Positions 47,759 to 55,535 of a DNA stretch of 64,000 nucleotides are shown here, piece by piece; position 1 is the first letter of the stretch; each line of letters opens with the position of its first letter. Position numbers and translations under genes: made by a program. Source of the stretch: Pseudotabrizicola sp. (GTDB lineage: Bacteria; Pseudomonadota; Alphaproteobacteria; Rhodobacterales; Rhodobacteraceae); assembly GCF_030684215.1 (NCBI RefSeq), contig NZ_JAUXOV010000040.1, forward strand, positions 48,655 to 112,654, given 5' to 3'. The notes beneath the pieces are model-generated. The model saw only the letters and a program-made list of their open reading frames with translations. It made no database searches and was not told the origin of the DNA.

Positions 47759-48208
47759 TTGCGCCTGACGAGCTATACAAACTACGCACTGCGCATCCTG
47801 CAAATGGCCGCCATCCGCGCGCCCCATCTGGTGCGGATCGACGATGTGGCCAAAGCGCACCGGGTCAACCGTGCCCATTTGACGAAAGTGGTACATCAGC
47901 TTGGTCAGGCGGGGTATCTGGACACAGTGCGCGGCCCGCGCGGTGGGATGCGGCTGGCGCGTCCGGCTGCCGAGATTGTCGTGGGCGATGTGGTCCGCCT
48001 GACCGAAGGGCCACTTGAACTGGTGGAATGCTTCAGTGCCGAACGCAACACCTGCAAGCTGCGGGGTGTGTGCCAGCTGTCGGTCAAGCTGCATGAGGCG
48101 ACACGGGCTTTCATGGCGGTGCTGGATGATCTGACTGTGGCGCAGATTGCGGTGAACCGAGGTGATCTACTGGCGCGGCTGGGGCTGACGGCAACCGATC
48201 CCGTTTAG
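47759..48208 (+). CDS. Rrf2-family regulator (NsrR/RirA-like)
   Basis: This 149-residue winged-helix regulator begins RLTSYTNYALRILQMAA. Three cysteines at 91, 99 and 105 (C-X7-C-X5-C) would ligate an Fe-S cluster. That spacing equals RirA of Rhizobium, an iron regulator, and differs from E. coli NsrR, while overall sequence also resembles NsrR, an NO sensor. I choose the TTG at 47759 because AAAGGAG lies 7 nt upstream; a longer frame from 47684 has no such site. Being divergent from cydAB suggests it controls that oxidase in response to iron, NO or redox state. Confidence 0.9.
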   Translation: MRLTSYTNYALRILQMAAIRAPHLVRIDDVAKAHRVNRAHLTKVVHQLGQAGYLDTVRGPRGGMRLARPAAEIVVGDVVRLTEGPLELVECFSAERNTCKLRGVCQLSVKLHEATRAFMAVLDDLTVAQIAVNRGDLLARLGLTATDPV

Positions 48209-48237
48209 GGGCACTGTTTTTCAGAAAGGAAGAAGCG

Positions 48238-48864
48238 ATGGCGCAGGCCAGACAAAGGCGGTTCTGGAACAAGGTCGCCGATCGGTATGCCGCCCGCCCG
48301 CTCAAGGATGTCGCCGCCTATGAGGCGATGCTGGCCGACGTGGCCGCGCGGCTGAAGACCAGCGACAAGGTGCTTGAGATTGGCTGCGGCACGGGGGGTA
48401 CCGCGATCCGGCTTGCGCCAAACGTTGCGCAGTGGAAAGCGACCGATTTTTCAACCCAGATGGTGCGGATTGCGCAGGCCAAACCGTCATCCGACAAAGT
48501 CAGTTTCACAGTCTCGGACGCGGTGCAGGCCTTCGACGATGGGCCGTTCGACGCGGTGTGTGCGTTCAATGTCCTGCATCTGGTTGATGACCTTCCCGCG
48601 ACACTGGCCCGAATCCACGACAATCTGACGCCCGGCGGTCAGTTGATCTGCAAAACGTGGTGCTTTGCTGATGTCGCACTGAAACTGCGCCTGTTGTTCC
48701 CCCTGCTGCGGGTGATCGGGTTGTTCCCGGTTGCAAACCCACTGAATGGCGACCAACTTCGGCAGGCGATTAGGGACGCCGGGTTCGAGATCGTGGCAGA
48801 CCGTGTCTTTGGCGCGCATCCCCAGAACCCTTACATCGTCGCGCGCAGGCTGGCCCTTGCCTGA
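48238..48864 (+). CDS. Class I SAM-dependent methyltransferase
   Basis: This 208-residue protein has the Rossmann-type methyltransferase fold. Motif I is VLEIGCGTGGTAIRLAPNV near residue 42, and the later DAVCAFNVLHLVDDLPATL is motif IV/post-motif. It resembles the UbiE/MenG-like methylases, with AGFEIVADRVFGAHPQNP in the C-terminal region. A SAM-binding role is secure; the substrate is not. It lies 29 bp after the Rrf2 gene and its 3' end overlaps the convergent OxyR-like gene by 34 nt. Confidence 0.85.
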   Translation: MAQARQRRFWNKVADRYAARPLKDVAAYEAMLADVAARLKTSDKVLEIGCGTGGTAIRLAPNVAQWKATDFSTQMVRIAQAKPSSDKVSFTVSDAVQAFDDGPFDAVCAFNVLHLVDDLPATLARIHDNLTPGGQLICKTWCFADVALKLRLLFPLLRVIGLFPVANPLNGDQLRQAIRDAGFEIVADRVFGAHPQNPYIVARRLALA

Positions 48865-49736
48865 CGGAAGATTCCGGCAATTTCGCGGAATCTGCGCGCA
48901 TGCGGCGATGTCGCACGCCAACCTAGGACCACGCGACGGGGACAGGCACCTGGCAGTGGCGTCAGTATGATGGAATGACCGCGTGCGATACCCGCATCGA
49001 CCGCAAGCTGCGGCAACAGGGTAATGCCCAACCCTTCCTCAACCATGGAAATCAATGTCGGCAGGCTTGTCGCGGAAAAAGCATCGCCCGGCGGTGCGCC
49101 CATTTCTGCATAGGCCTCCAGCGCATGACGCTGCAGGCAATGCCCCTTTTCCAGCAGCAGAATTGACGACTCTGCCAGCTTCGCGCCTGTCACCTCGGCA
49201 CTGCCTGCCAAGGCATGTCCGATGGATGTGGCCAATTGATAGCCATCCTCGAACAACAGTTCGGTTTCGATGGACCCTACGGCATGAGGCAAGGCCAGCA
49301 CGACAAGGTCCAGCCTGCCCTCGGCAAGCCCGGCAAGCAGCGAGTCGGTCAACTCTTCGCGCAGAAACAGCCGTTGATCCGGCCATGCCTTGCGCAGCAG
49401 TCCAAGGGCGCGCGGCACCAGAAACGGCCCGACCGTCGGAATGGCCCCCAGTCGCAGATCGCCCTGCAATGTCCCTGCCTGCGCATGGGCCAAGGCCTCG
49501 ATATCGGCCACATCATTCAGCACCACTCGCGCGCGGCGCACCACCTCTGCCCCAACGGGCGTCAGCATGACTGACCGCTTGGAACGTTCTGCTAGCGGCA
49601 CGCCAAGTTGATCTTCCAGTTCCTTCAGCCCTGCCGATAGGGTGGGCTGGGTCACATGGCAACGCTCTGCCGCGCGCGAAAAATTCAACGTGTCGGACAG
49701 AGCGACAAGAAAGCGAAGCTGGCGCAGAGTGGTCAT
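48831..49736 (-). CDS. OxyR-like LysR regulator lacking the second redox cysteine
   Basis: This 301-residue LysR-type regulator has an N-terminal HTH (residues 1-60, NFSRAAERCHVTQPTLSAGL) and an OxyR-like ligand domain. The peroxide-sensing Cys of E. coli OxyR (Cys199) corresponds to Cys200 in EKGHCLQRHALEAY, but the partner Cys208 is replaced by Tyr209. The other OxyR residues around the site are kept, and the alteration fits a single G-to-A change (TGT to TAT). An ATAG-N7-CTAT site 13 bp upstream and the divergent peroxiredoxin gene support an OxyR-like function, probably with altered redox chemistry. Confidence 0.9.
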   Translation of the reverse strand: MTTLRQLRFLVALSDTLNFSRAAERCHVTQPTLSAGLKELEDQLGVPLAERSKRSVMLTPVGAEVVRRARVVLNDVADIEALAHAQAGTLQGDLRLGAIPTVGPFLVPRALGLLRKAWPDQRLFLREELTDSLLAGLAEGRLDLVVLALPHAVGSIETELLFEDGYQLATSIGHALAGSAEVTGAKLAESSILLLEKGHCLQRHALEAYAEMGAPPGDAFSATSLPTLISMVEEGLGITLLPQLAVDAGIARGHSIILTPLPGACPRRVVLGWRATSPHARRFREIAGIFRQARASLRATM

Positions 49737-49748
49737 GCGGGGCCTATA

Positions 49749-49763
49749 ATAGATTTTTACTAT
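49749..49763. promoter_or_regulatory. OxyR-type half operator ATAG-N7-CTAT
   Basis: ATAGATTTTTACTAT matches the OxyR half-site pattern ATAG-N7-CTAT and the LysR T-N11-A rule. It lies in a 112-bp AT-rich gap between the divergent regulator and peroxiredoxin genes. A second, expected half-site about 7 bp downstream is degenerate. It probably controls both genes. Confidence 0.7.
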
Positions 49764-49848
49764 AACTATAAGATATATAATTAATTTCAACTATTTATTC
49801 TGTCAGGCTATCTGTTGGTCATCACAACACCAACCCCCAGAGGATGCC

Positions 49849-50511
49849 ATGAACGCCATTACCCCCACCGTTGCCACCGTTGCCGCAGGTCTGCCCCGGA
49901 TGAACGAGCCCGCCCCCGATTTTACCGCGCTGACCACGCATGGCGTAAAATCACTGTCTGATTACAAGGGGAAATGGCTGATCCTGTTTTCGCACCCGGC
50001 TGATTTTACCCCGGTCTGCACCACCGAATTCACCGCTTTTGCCAAACGCGCCGATGACTTCGCGGCCCTCAACACCGAGTTGATGGGTCTGTCTATCGAC
50101 AGCCACTATGCCCATATCGCTTGGGTCCGGTCGATCAAGCAAAGCTTTGGGGTGGATATCAAATTCCCGATCATTGCCGATCTTGATATGAAAGTGGCCC
50201 AGGCCTACGGCATGATCCAGCCCGGAGCGTCGGACACGCAGGCCGTGCGGGCAACGTTTGTGATCGACCCCGAAGGCAAGCTGCGCGCCATGGTCTACTA
50301 CCCGATGACAAATGGCCGGTCCGTGGACGAATTTCTGCGTCTGGTGACAGCGCTGCAAACATCGGTTGAGCACAAGGTCTCGACACCCGAGAATTGGCAT
50401 CCGGGCCAACCGGTCATCGTGCCAACCCCGCAGACAACAGATGCCGCTGATGCCCGCATGATCGAAGGGTTGGAGACAGTAGACTGGTATTTCACCACCA
50501 AGATGCTGTGA
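49849..50511 (+). CDS. One-cysteine peroxiredoxin (Prx6-like)
   Basis: This 220-residue protein is a Prx6-type thiol peroxidase. The only cysteine is Cys57 in HPADFTPVCTTEF, so it has no resolving Cys and would need a small thiol or another reductant. The C-terminal extension (about residues 165-220) is typical of Prx6. The gene is divergent from the OxyR-like regulator with an OxyR-type site between them, and the persulfide-dioxygenase-like gene follows 68 bp downstream. Confidence 0.93.
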   Translation: MNAITPTVATVAAGLPRMNEPAPDFTALTTHGVKSLSDYKGKWLILFSHPADFTPVCTTEFTAFAKRADDFAALNTELMGLSIDSHYAHIAWVRSIKQSFGVDIKFPIIADLDMKVAQAYGMIQPGASDTQAVRATFVIDPEGKLRAMVYYPMTNGRSVDEFLRLVTALQTSVEHKVSTPENWHPGQPVIVPTPQTTDAADARMIEGLETVDWYFTTKML

Positions 50512-50579
50512 TCTTGCCTTACTGCCCTGATCGCGCCCGGACCATCTTGTCCGGGCGCCCCAAATGCAAGGAGCCTGCC

Positions 50580-51452
50580 ATGACCATTTCGCCCGTTATT
50601 GCCTCGTTCTGGGATGAAGCTACTGGTAGTTGGCAGTATGTCTTTCATGACCCGGAAACCATGAAGGGTGCGATTGTTGATCCGGTCTGGAATTTTGATC
50701 CGCTGTCGGGTACGACTGCAACGCGGGACGCGCAAAAGATCCTTGATTATGTGCGCGATGCCGGGATCACGGTCGAGTGGATCCTTGATACCCATCCGCA
50801 TGCCGACCACTTTTCCGCTGCCGGTTGGCTGAAAGGCCGGCTCGGCGCACAAACAGGTGTTGGCGAACATGTGGTCAAAGTGCAGGCCCTGTGGAAAGGA
50901 ATCTATAACCTTGGTGACGATTTTGTGGCAGACGGCCGTCAATGGGACCGCATGTTCACGGATGGCGAGACATTCATGGTTGGTTCTTTGCCGGTGAGGG
51001 TGATGTTTTCGCCCGGCCACACGATGGCCTCGGTGACCTTTGTCGCGGGCGATGCGGCTTTTGTGCATGACACGCTGATGATGCCCGACAGTGGTACCAG
51101 TCGCGCTGATTTTCCGGGCGGATCATCGGCGGCACTGTATAAGTCCTTGCAAGGTATTCTGGCGCTGCCCGCCGCAACGCGGCTGTTTGTCGGCCATGAT
51201 TATGCCCCCGGCCGGCCCGCTGCCTTTATGGCCACAGTGGCAGAACATCGCGCGGCAAATATCCATCTGGCCGATGCACCTGATCAGGAAACATTTCAAG
51301 CGCGACGCGATGCCCGCGATGCCACTCTGGCCTTGCCCAAGCTGATGCTTGCGGCCTTGCAGATCAATATCCGGGGGGGGCGTGCGCCTGCGCCCGAGAC
51401 CAACGGGCGGCGGTATCTGAAGCTACCGCTGGACCAGTTCGAGGAACGCTGA
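50580..51452 (+). CDS. ETHE1/Blh-like metallo-beta-lactamase-fold hydrolase
   Basis: This 290-residue protein matches the persulfide dioxygenase (ETHE1/Blh) branch of the metallo-beta-lactamase fold. The metal motif THPHADH is at residues 71-77 (His72, His74, Asp76 and His77), followed by SPGHTMASVTFVAGDAAFVHDTL and FVGHDYAPG near the end. Such enzymes oxidise glutathione persulfide to sulfite. I chose the ATG at 50580 because AAGGAG lies 9 nt upstream. It probably shares a transcript with the one-Cys peroxiredoxin, and with the DsrE-like protein and bd oxidase fits a sulfide or persulfide stress theme. Confidence 0.85.
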   Translation: MTISPVIASFWDEATGSWQYVFHDPETMKGAIVDPVWNFDPLSGTTATRDAQKILDYVRDAGITVEWILDTHPHADHFSAAGWLKGRLGAQTGVGEHVVKVQALWKGIYNLGDDFVADGRQWDRMFTDGETFMVGSLPVRVMFSPGHTMASVTFVAGDAAFVHDTLMMPDSGTSRADFPGGSSAALYKSLQGILALPAATRLFVGHDYAPGRPAAFMATVAEHRAANIHLADAPDQETFQARRDARDATLALPKLMLAALQINIRGGRAPAPETNGRRYLKLPLDQFEER

Positions 51453-51590
51453 CGCAAAAGTATGTGCAGCATGCAGATGTCTGCGCACTCTTGATGCATC
51501 GTTTAGCAGTCATGTGGTTGTGTCACCACCATGACAAGAAGTCTGAAAGTCTTAGCAGATTAGTCGATGATCTGGTTGAACACTCCAGTC

Positions 51591-51616
51591 GCGCGGCACC
51601 AAGTGTTATGCCGCGC
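51591..51616. terminator. Hairpin after the DUF4387 gene
   Basis: Perfect 8-bp arms GCGCGGCA/TGCCGCGC with a 10-nt loop lie 13 bp past the DUF4387 stop on the minus strand. No T run follows. It probably ends the AtuA-like operon and separates it from the hydrolase gene on the other strand. Confidence 0.45.
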
Positions 51617-51629
51617 ATCAGGTAAGGGA

Positions 51630-51959
51630 TCAGGCCGAAATATCCACTTCGACATCGAGGAATGGCGCATATTGCTGTGCTCCGAAAATATCGCCGTCTC
51701 CGGCACTTCCTGAAGGACGCACGCGCAGTATGGTGAACTTGATGGCATAGGCCGGATCATACTCGACAAAATCGGTCAGCCGCTCAGAGTCCACGTTCAG
51801 GATCTGGCAAACGCTGTCGCGTGTCAGCGTGCCGGACCGCTTGACCAGATCGTAGGTCTCACGCTCCCGGAAGATGATATCAAAGGTGATCTTGTCGGTG
51901 CCGGCGTTTTTGGACCGGATGGTTTTCGCGAGATCGGAAAGTTTCTTGACGTTGTTCAT
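51630..51959 (-). CDS. DUF4387 family protein
   Basis: This 109-residue protein matches DUF4387 from its opening LSDLAKTIRSKNAGTDKITFDIIF. The family is typically encoded directly after AtuA-like (DUF1446) genes, and in some bacteria the two are one polypeptide. The gene starts 8 bp after the AtuA-like stop, so the two should be co-translated and may form one complex. No catalytic motif is recognisable and the function is unknown. Confidence 0.88.
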   Translation of the reverse strand: MNNVKKLSDLAKTIRSKNAGTDKITFDIIFRERETYDLVKRSGTLTRDSVCQILNVDSERLTDFVEYDPAYAIKFTILRVRPSGSAGDGDIFGAQQYAPFLDVEVDISA

Positions 51960-51967
51960 GGCGCACC

Positions 51968-53326
51968 TCAGCCGACGATTTCGGTATGGGTAGGGAAAAG
52001 CTCCAGCGGATCACTGGCCGACATTGTGTGGTTGAGCGTCCAGCGATACGCCGGGCTTGCCTGCAACACCTCGTCCAGCACGAAAGAAACGCCGCCTGCA
52101 GTGCCTTTTACATCCGGCAAGCGGGCATAGAACATCTGGCGCGTTCCGGTCATGCACACCTCTTCGGCCATCTCGCGCGTTGGTGCCACACCCTGCACCA
52201 CGACGCAAAGTTCGTGGCCCGGCTTGTCTTTCAAAGGCTCCATATCCCCCATCACGCCGTTGCGACCAAAGACATTGTAATGCAATTCCCAACCCGTCGG
52301 TCCGAACCGTTCCTCGGTCTGGGTGCGGGCCCAGTCGATCACCGCATCGACATTGGCGATGGTGTAGGGGTCACGGATACCTGCCATGCCGATGAAGCGC
52401 TCGCCCACTTTGCCAGAGCCTTCCAGTTTTACCCGGAAGTCATCGGCGGCAACGAATTCCATTCCGGTCACGCGGGTGGTTTTCTCGCTGACCTGTTCAT
52501 AATGGCAATGTGTCATGTCCAGCATGCCACCGGCCACAAACTCGTGGAACGGATTGGACCGCTCATACATTGCATGGCCTGCAACCGATGCCACGGTACA
52601 ACGCTGCCAAGAGGCCATTGCCGTTACCTCAACCGCGTCGGACGTGATCTCGCCCATGACGGTTTCCTTGGCACCGTAGGGTTCTGCGCAAAAGGAAGCG
52701 CATTCCAGCACCTTGCCAAGGTAATAGCTTTGCGCCTCGGGAAAGCCCTTGAACAGCGCGCAGGCCGCGAAGATTGCACTATCGGACGAGCGGCCACCGA
52801 TGATGACATCGCACCCCTGTTCCAGCAACTTCACAAAAGGGTGGACCCCAGCCATCGCGACCACCCGCGAGGTCGCGTCAAGTTCGGCTTCCGTCAGATC
52901 CTCGCGCGCATCGAGCCCGCGAATGGCCGACCCGCTGCGGATCTTGGACAGGACATGGGCGCGGTCCACCTCGGAATAGAACCACCCCAGTTTGAAGGGG
53001 GCCATATTGTGGCGCGCAGCGATTTCGCGGATGATCTGAACAAACATGTCAACGCGGGAATTGGTGCCCGTGTCGCCGGCCGATCCGATCAGCATCGGCA
53101 CGCCAAGGCGACGCGCGGCCACCAGCATTTCCTCTAGGTCATGCTCTTGCCACGAGCGGGGGCTGGCACAACTGTCATTGCCCAAGGGCACAGGACCGAT
53201 GTCATCGCTGCCGGAATCTGCGGCAATGAAATCCGGGTTGGTTTCAACCGCAAGGCGGAAACTCTCGGTCTTGAGTGGGGCAAAGCCCAGATGACCATTC
53301 GGGCAGATGATTCTGATAGAAGACAT
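51968..53326 (-). CDS. AtuA-like protein (DUF1446, acyclic terpene utilisation family)
   Basis: This 452-residue protein belongs to the DUF1446/AtuA family. Recognisable blocks are DFIAADSGSDDIGPVPLG, GSAGDTGTNSRVD and DVIIGGRSSDSAIFAA. AtuA is needed for acyclic terpene breakdown in Pseudomonas but the chemistry is unproven, and many members act in other pathways. I chose the ATG at 53326, which follows AGGAAATC. The gene is headed by a -24/-12 promoter at 53363-53378 and the UAS motif at 53428. Its place beside an ABC importer and an amide-type hydrolase suggests a catabolic step, as yet undefined. Confidence 0.88.
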   Translation of the reverse strand: MSSIRIICPNGHLGFAPLKTESFRLAVETNPDFIAADSGSDDIGPVPLGNDSCASPRSWQEHDLEEMLVAARRLGVPMLIGSAGDTGTNSRVDMFVQIIREIAARHNMAPFKLGWFYSEVDRAHVLSKIRSGSAIRGLDAREDLTEAELDATSRVVAMAGVHPFVKLLEQGCDVIIGGRSSDSAIFAACALFKGFPEAQSYYLGKVLECASFCAEPYGAKETVMGEITSDAVEVTAMASWQRCTVASVAGHAMYERSNPFHEFVAGGMLDMTHCHYEQVSEKTTRVTGMEFVAADDFRVKLEGSGKVGERFIGMAGIRDPYTIANVDAVIDWARTQTEERFGPTGWELHYNVFGRNGVMGDMEPLKDKPGHELCVVVQGVAPTREMAEEVCMTGTRQMFYARLPDVKGTAGGVSFVLDEVLQASPAYRWTLNHTMSASDPLELFPTHTEIVG

Positions 53327-53362
53327 TCGATTTCCTCGCGCATCGCGTTTCATCGAATAATA

Positions 53363-53378
53363 TGCACATTGCGTGCCA
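53363..53378 (-). promoter_or_regulatory. Sigma-54 promoter for the AtuA-like operon
   Basis: On the minus strand, TGGCACG-CAAT-GTGCA fits the -24/-12 pattern TGGCACG-N4-TTGCW, with GG and GC separated by the required 10 bp. The one difference is G for the first T of the -12 element, and the same change occurs in the promoter at 61058. The predicted start site is near 53352, about 26 bp before the gene start. Confidence 0.85.
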
Positions 53379-53427
53379 AAATCCGCGTTGCAAACATCGT
53401 CGCACAGTCGGAAAACCGGACGGCTTT

Positions 53428-53462
53428 GCGCGAAAAGCACGCGCATGCGCGCGCATCACGCA
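53428..53462 (-). promoter_or_regulatory. Candidate activator-binding (UAS) region of the AtuA-like operon
   Basis: GCGCGAAAAGCACGCG (53428-53443) recurs at 61113-61128 as GCGCGAATTGCACGCG, two mismatches in 16. A second element, GCGCATCACGCA (53451-53462), recurs as GCGCTTCACGCA at 61138. Both lie upstream of a -24/-12 promoter in the same orientation. A perfect GCGCATGCGC palindrome sits between them. These are likely sites for the neighbouring sigma-54 activator. Confidence 0.6.
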
Positions 53463-53471
53463 GTGGACAGT

Positions 53472-54449
53472 TCAGGATTTCAGAAGGCCCAACTTTGTCA
53501 TCTGGTGGCGCAGGGCATGGCGCGACAAACCCAGCAGTTTCGCGGCTTCCTGCGGGTTTGCGTTGGCCTCTGCCATGGCCTGACTGATCATAGCGCGCTG
53601 AAAAGAATCAGTCGCTGCATGATAGTCTTCTGAGCCATTCAAAGGCATGGCTGCAAATTGGTCGACGCGCCCGGATACCGACCGCAAAATACGGTCTGGC
53701 AGGTGCTGTGGCAAGATCATGTCTTCATCCTCAAGAATGAAGATCCGCTCCAGAAGGTTTTCCAATTCCCGGACGTTGCCGGGCCACGTGTATCGCAGAA
53801 AGATCTTTTCAGTCTCGGGAGCCAGCCCCCGCATGGTGCGGCCATAAGACTTATTGAAGCGCGCGATAAAGTGGCGCGCCAAGGTCAGCACATCTTCTCC
53901 GCGTTCGCGCAAAGCAGGCAGGTTCACCGCAACCACCTGTAGCCTGTAGTAAAGGTCTTCGCGGAACCGGCCTGATGTCACTTCGGACAAAAGCACCTTG
54001 TTGGTGGCCGCGATAAACCGCACATCCACCTTGACCGGCTTTACGGCGCCGACACGACGAAACTGTTGAGTATCCAGCAATGTCAGTAGCTTGGCCTGCA
54101 ACGTCAGGTCCAGTTCCCGAATTTCATCCAGAAAAACGCTGCCATGATCGGCGGCCTCGACCAGCCCCAGCTTGCGGTCGATGGCCCCTGTAAAAGCACC
54201 TTTCTCATGACCGAAAAGCTCGGACTCCATCAGATTGGCGGGCAAAGCGGCACAGTTGATATCAACGAAGTCACGGTTCGCGCGGCTCGACATCTGGTGG
54301 ATCATGCGCGCGACCAGCCCTTTGCCAACGCCGGTCTCACCATATATCAGCACCGTTCGCGTTGGGCTGCCTCCGATCCGCTCGACTAGCCGGCGCAGCG
54401 CTTCTATCGCCGGAGAAGTGCCGACCAGTTCACTGCCATAATCTGCCAT
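53472..54449 (-). CDS. Sigma-54-dependent activator without a sensor domain
   Basis: This 325-residue protein is a bacterial enhancer-binding protein consisting only of the AAA+ domain and a C-terminal Fis-type HTH. Walker A (GETGVGKG, residues 37-44), the sigma-54-contacting GAFTGA loop (residues 84-89), Walker B (SVFLDEI) and the arginine-finger region are present; a DEIREL replaces the common DEIGEL. The HTH is NPQEAAKLLGLSRHALRHQM. Without an N-terminal receiver, GAF or PAS domain it resembles PspF and would be controlled by a partner protein or by its own level. It is the last gene of the transport operon. Confidence 0.95.
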   Translation of the reverse strand: MADYGSELVGTSPAIEALRRLVERIGGSPTRTVLIYGETGVGKGLVARMIHQMSSRANRDFVDINCAALPANLMESELFGHEKGAFTGAIDRKLGLVEAADHGSVFLDEIRELDLTLQAKLLTLLDTQQFRRVGAVKPVKVDVRFIAATNKVLLSEVTSGRFREDLYYRLQVVAVNLPALRERGEDVLTLARHFIARFNKSYGRTMRGLAPETEKIFLRYTWPGNVRELENLLERIFILEDEDMILPQHLPDRILRSVSGRVDQFAAMPLNGSEDYHAATDSFQRAMISQAMAEANANPQEAAKLLGLSRHALRHQMTKLGLLKS

Positions 54450-54473
54450 GCCGTCCTTGCATCCCCCGTGTGA

Positions 54474-55535
54474 TCACCGGCAGGGTTTGATCCTTTGCCA
54501 TTGGCCCAGACAGGGTGTCCCGTCACTGATCTCCATCCCGCCAACACTACAGGAATAAACCACCGAGGAAATGGTTTCAGCATCATTGACGCCGTCGGCG
54601 TGCTGGCAGAGGGGCGCCGTGCTAGAACCAGGATGGGTGGACATCAATGCTTTTGCCTTGGGCACAGTCCAGTCCTGATCCGGCAATATGCGACCAAGGA
54701 AATCAAACCGGAGGTGCGAGTTGCCTGCAATCTTGTCGCCGTCCGGGCCAAGCGTTTCCGCACGCGTCTGCGGTGTGGTGTAATGGTTGGTCCGCCATTG
54801 CACGCCGCCTTGTGTGATGACCGGACCTGCCGCAGAAAGCTCGACCGCCGCCGTTGCCCCCTCACGATCCGCCAGAACCAGCGTGCCGCCCCCCGCATGC
54901 GGCAGGCTGCGGATCATGGCCACAGCCTCGGCCACCGTGCGGGCGCGGGCCAGCAGCCGCGGTAAAAGGAAATAGCGCAGCCAGCCGACGCGGTGCCGGT
55001 TCACGGCAACCTGCGTGTCAGCCACCGCAAGCCCGGCCGCGTTGATGCCCGATGACCACACGGCCAGACTGCCAAGGCTGCCAAGGCTGAGGACTTGGCC
55101 CGTCAAGATATCGGGGCCGGAATGGCGCAACACGCATTGTACGCCTACGGCAATCCCGGATGTGTCGCGGTTTTTCACCACAAGCGCGCCCTCTGGACCA
55201 GAAGGCACCACCCATGCGCTGCACCCGTCGAGCAAGACAGCCCCACCCTTGATGTCACGCAAGGTGCCAAGATGAAGATGGGCAAACAGGTCTGGCTCTG
55301 ACAGACCAAAGGCCGCTGCCACGCCCGAAAGTTCGGCCATCCCTTCGGGGTCATGGCGCTCATGAAACTGACGTTGCGCCGCCAGATAGGTCTCGGCTGC
55401 AGTGTCAATCAGACCTTCGGCACTTGCCCGCTCGACGCGGGCAATCGTAGCTTGCCGAACTTTATCTGCCGATGCCGCGCCTGCCTGCGCCTTGCCTCGT
55501 TCATAGGCTGTGCCGTTTGCCGAAACCTCTATCAT
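54474..55535 (-). CDS. C45-type Ntn hydrolase (penicillin acyltransferase-like)
   Basis: This 353-residue protein belongs to the C45 family, related to isopenicillin-N acyltransferase. The candidate nucleophile is Cys105 in LLDGCSAWVV, exposed after self-cleavage in the family. VVKNRDTSGIAVG, with an N-R-D pattern, and the WRTNHYTTP block follow. Members cut or transfer amide and acyl groups. No signal peptide is visible, so it acts in the cytoplasm on an imported compound. Its start overlaps the OppF-like gene by 4 nt. Confidence 0.9.
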   Translation of the reverse strand: MIEVSANGTAYERGKAQAGAASADKVRQATIARVERASAEGLIDTAAETYLAAQRQFHERHDPEGMAELSGVAAAFGLSEPDLFAHLHLGTLRDIKGGAVLLDGCSAWVVPSGPEGALVVKNRDTSGIAVGVQCVLRHSGPDILTGQVLSLGSLGSLAVWSSGINAAGLAVADTQVAVNRHRVGWLRYFLLPRLLARARTVAEAVAMIRSLPHAGGGTLVLADREGATAAVELSAAGPVITQGGVQWRTNHYTTPQTRAETLGPDGDKIAGNSHLRFDFLGRILPDQDWTVPKAKALMSTHPGSSTAPLCQHADGVNDAETISSVVYSCSVGGMEISDGTPCLGQWQRIKPCR

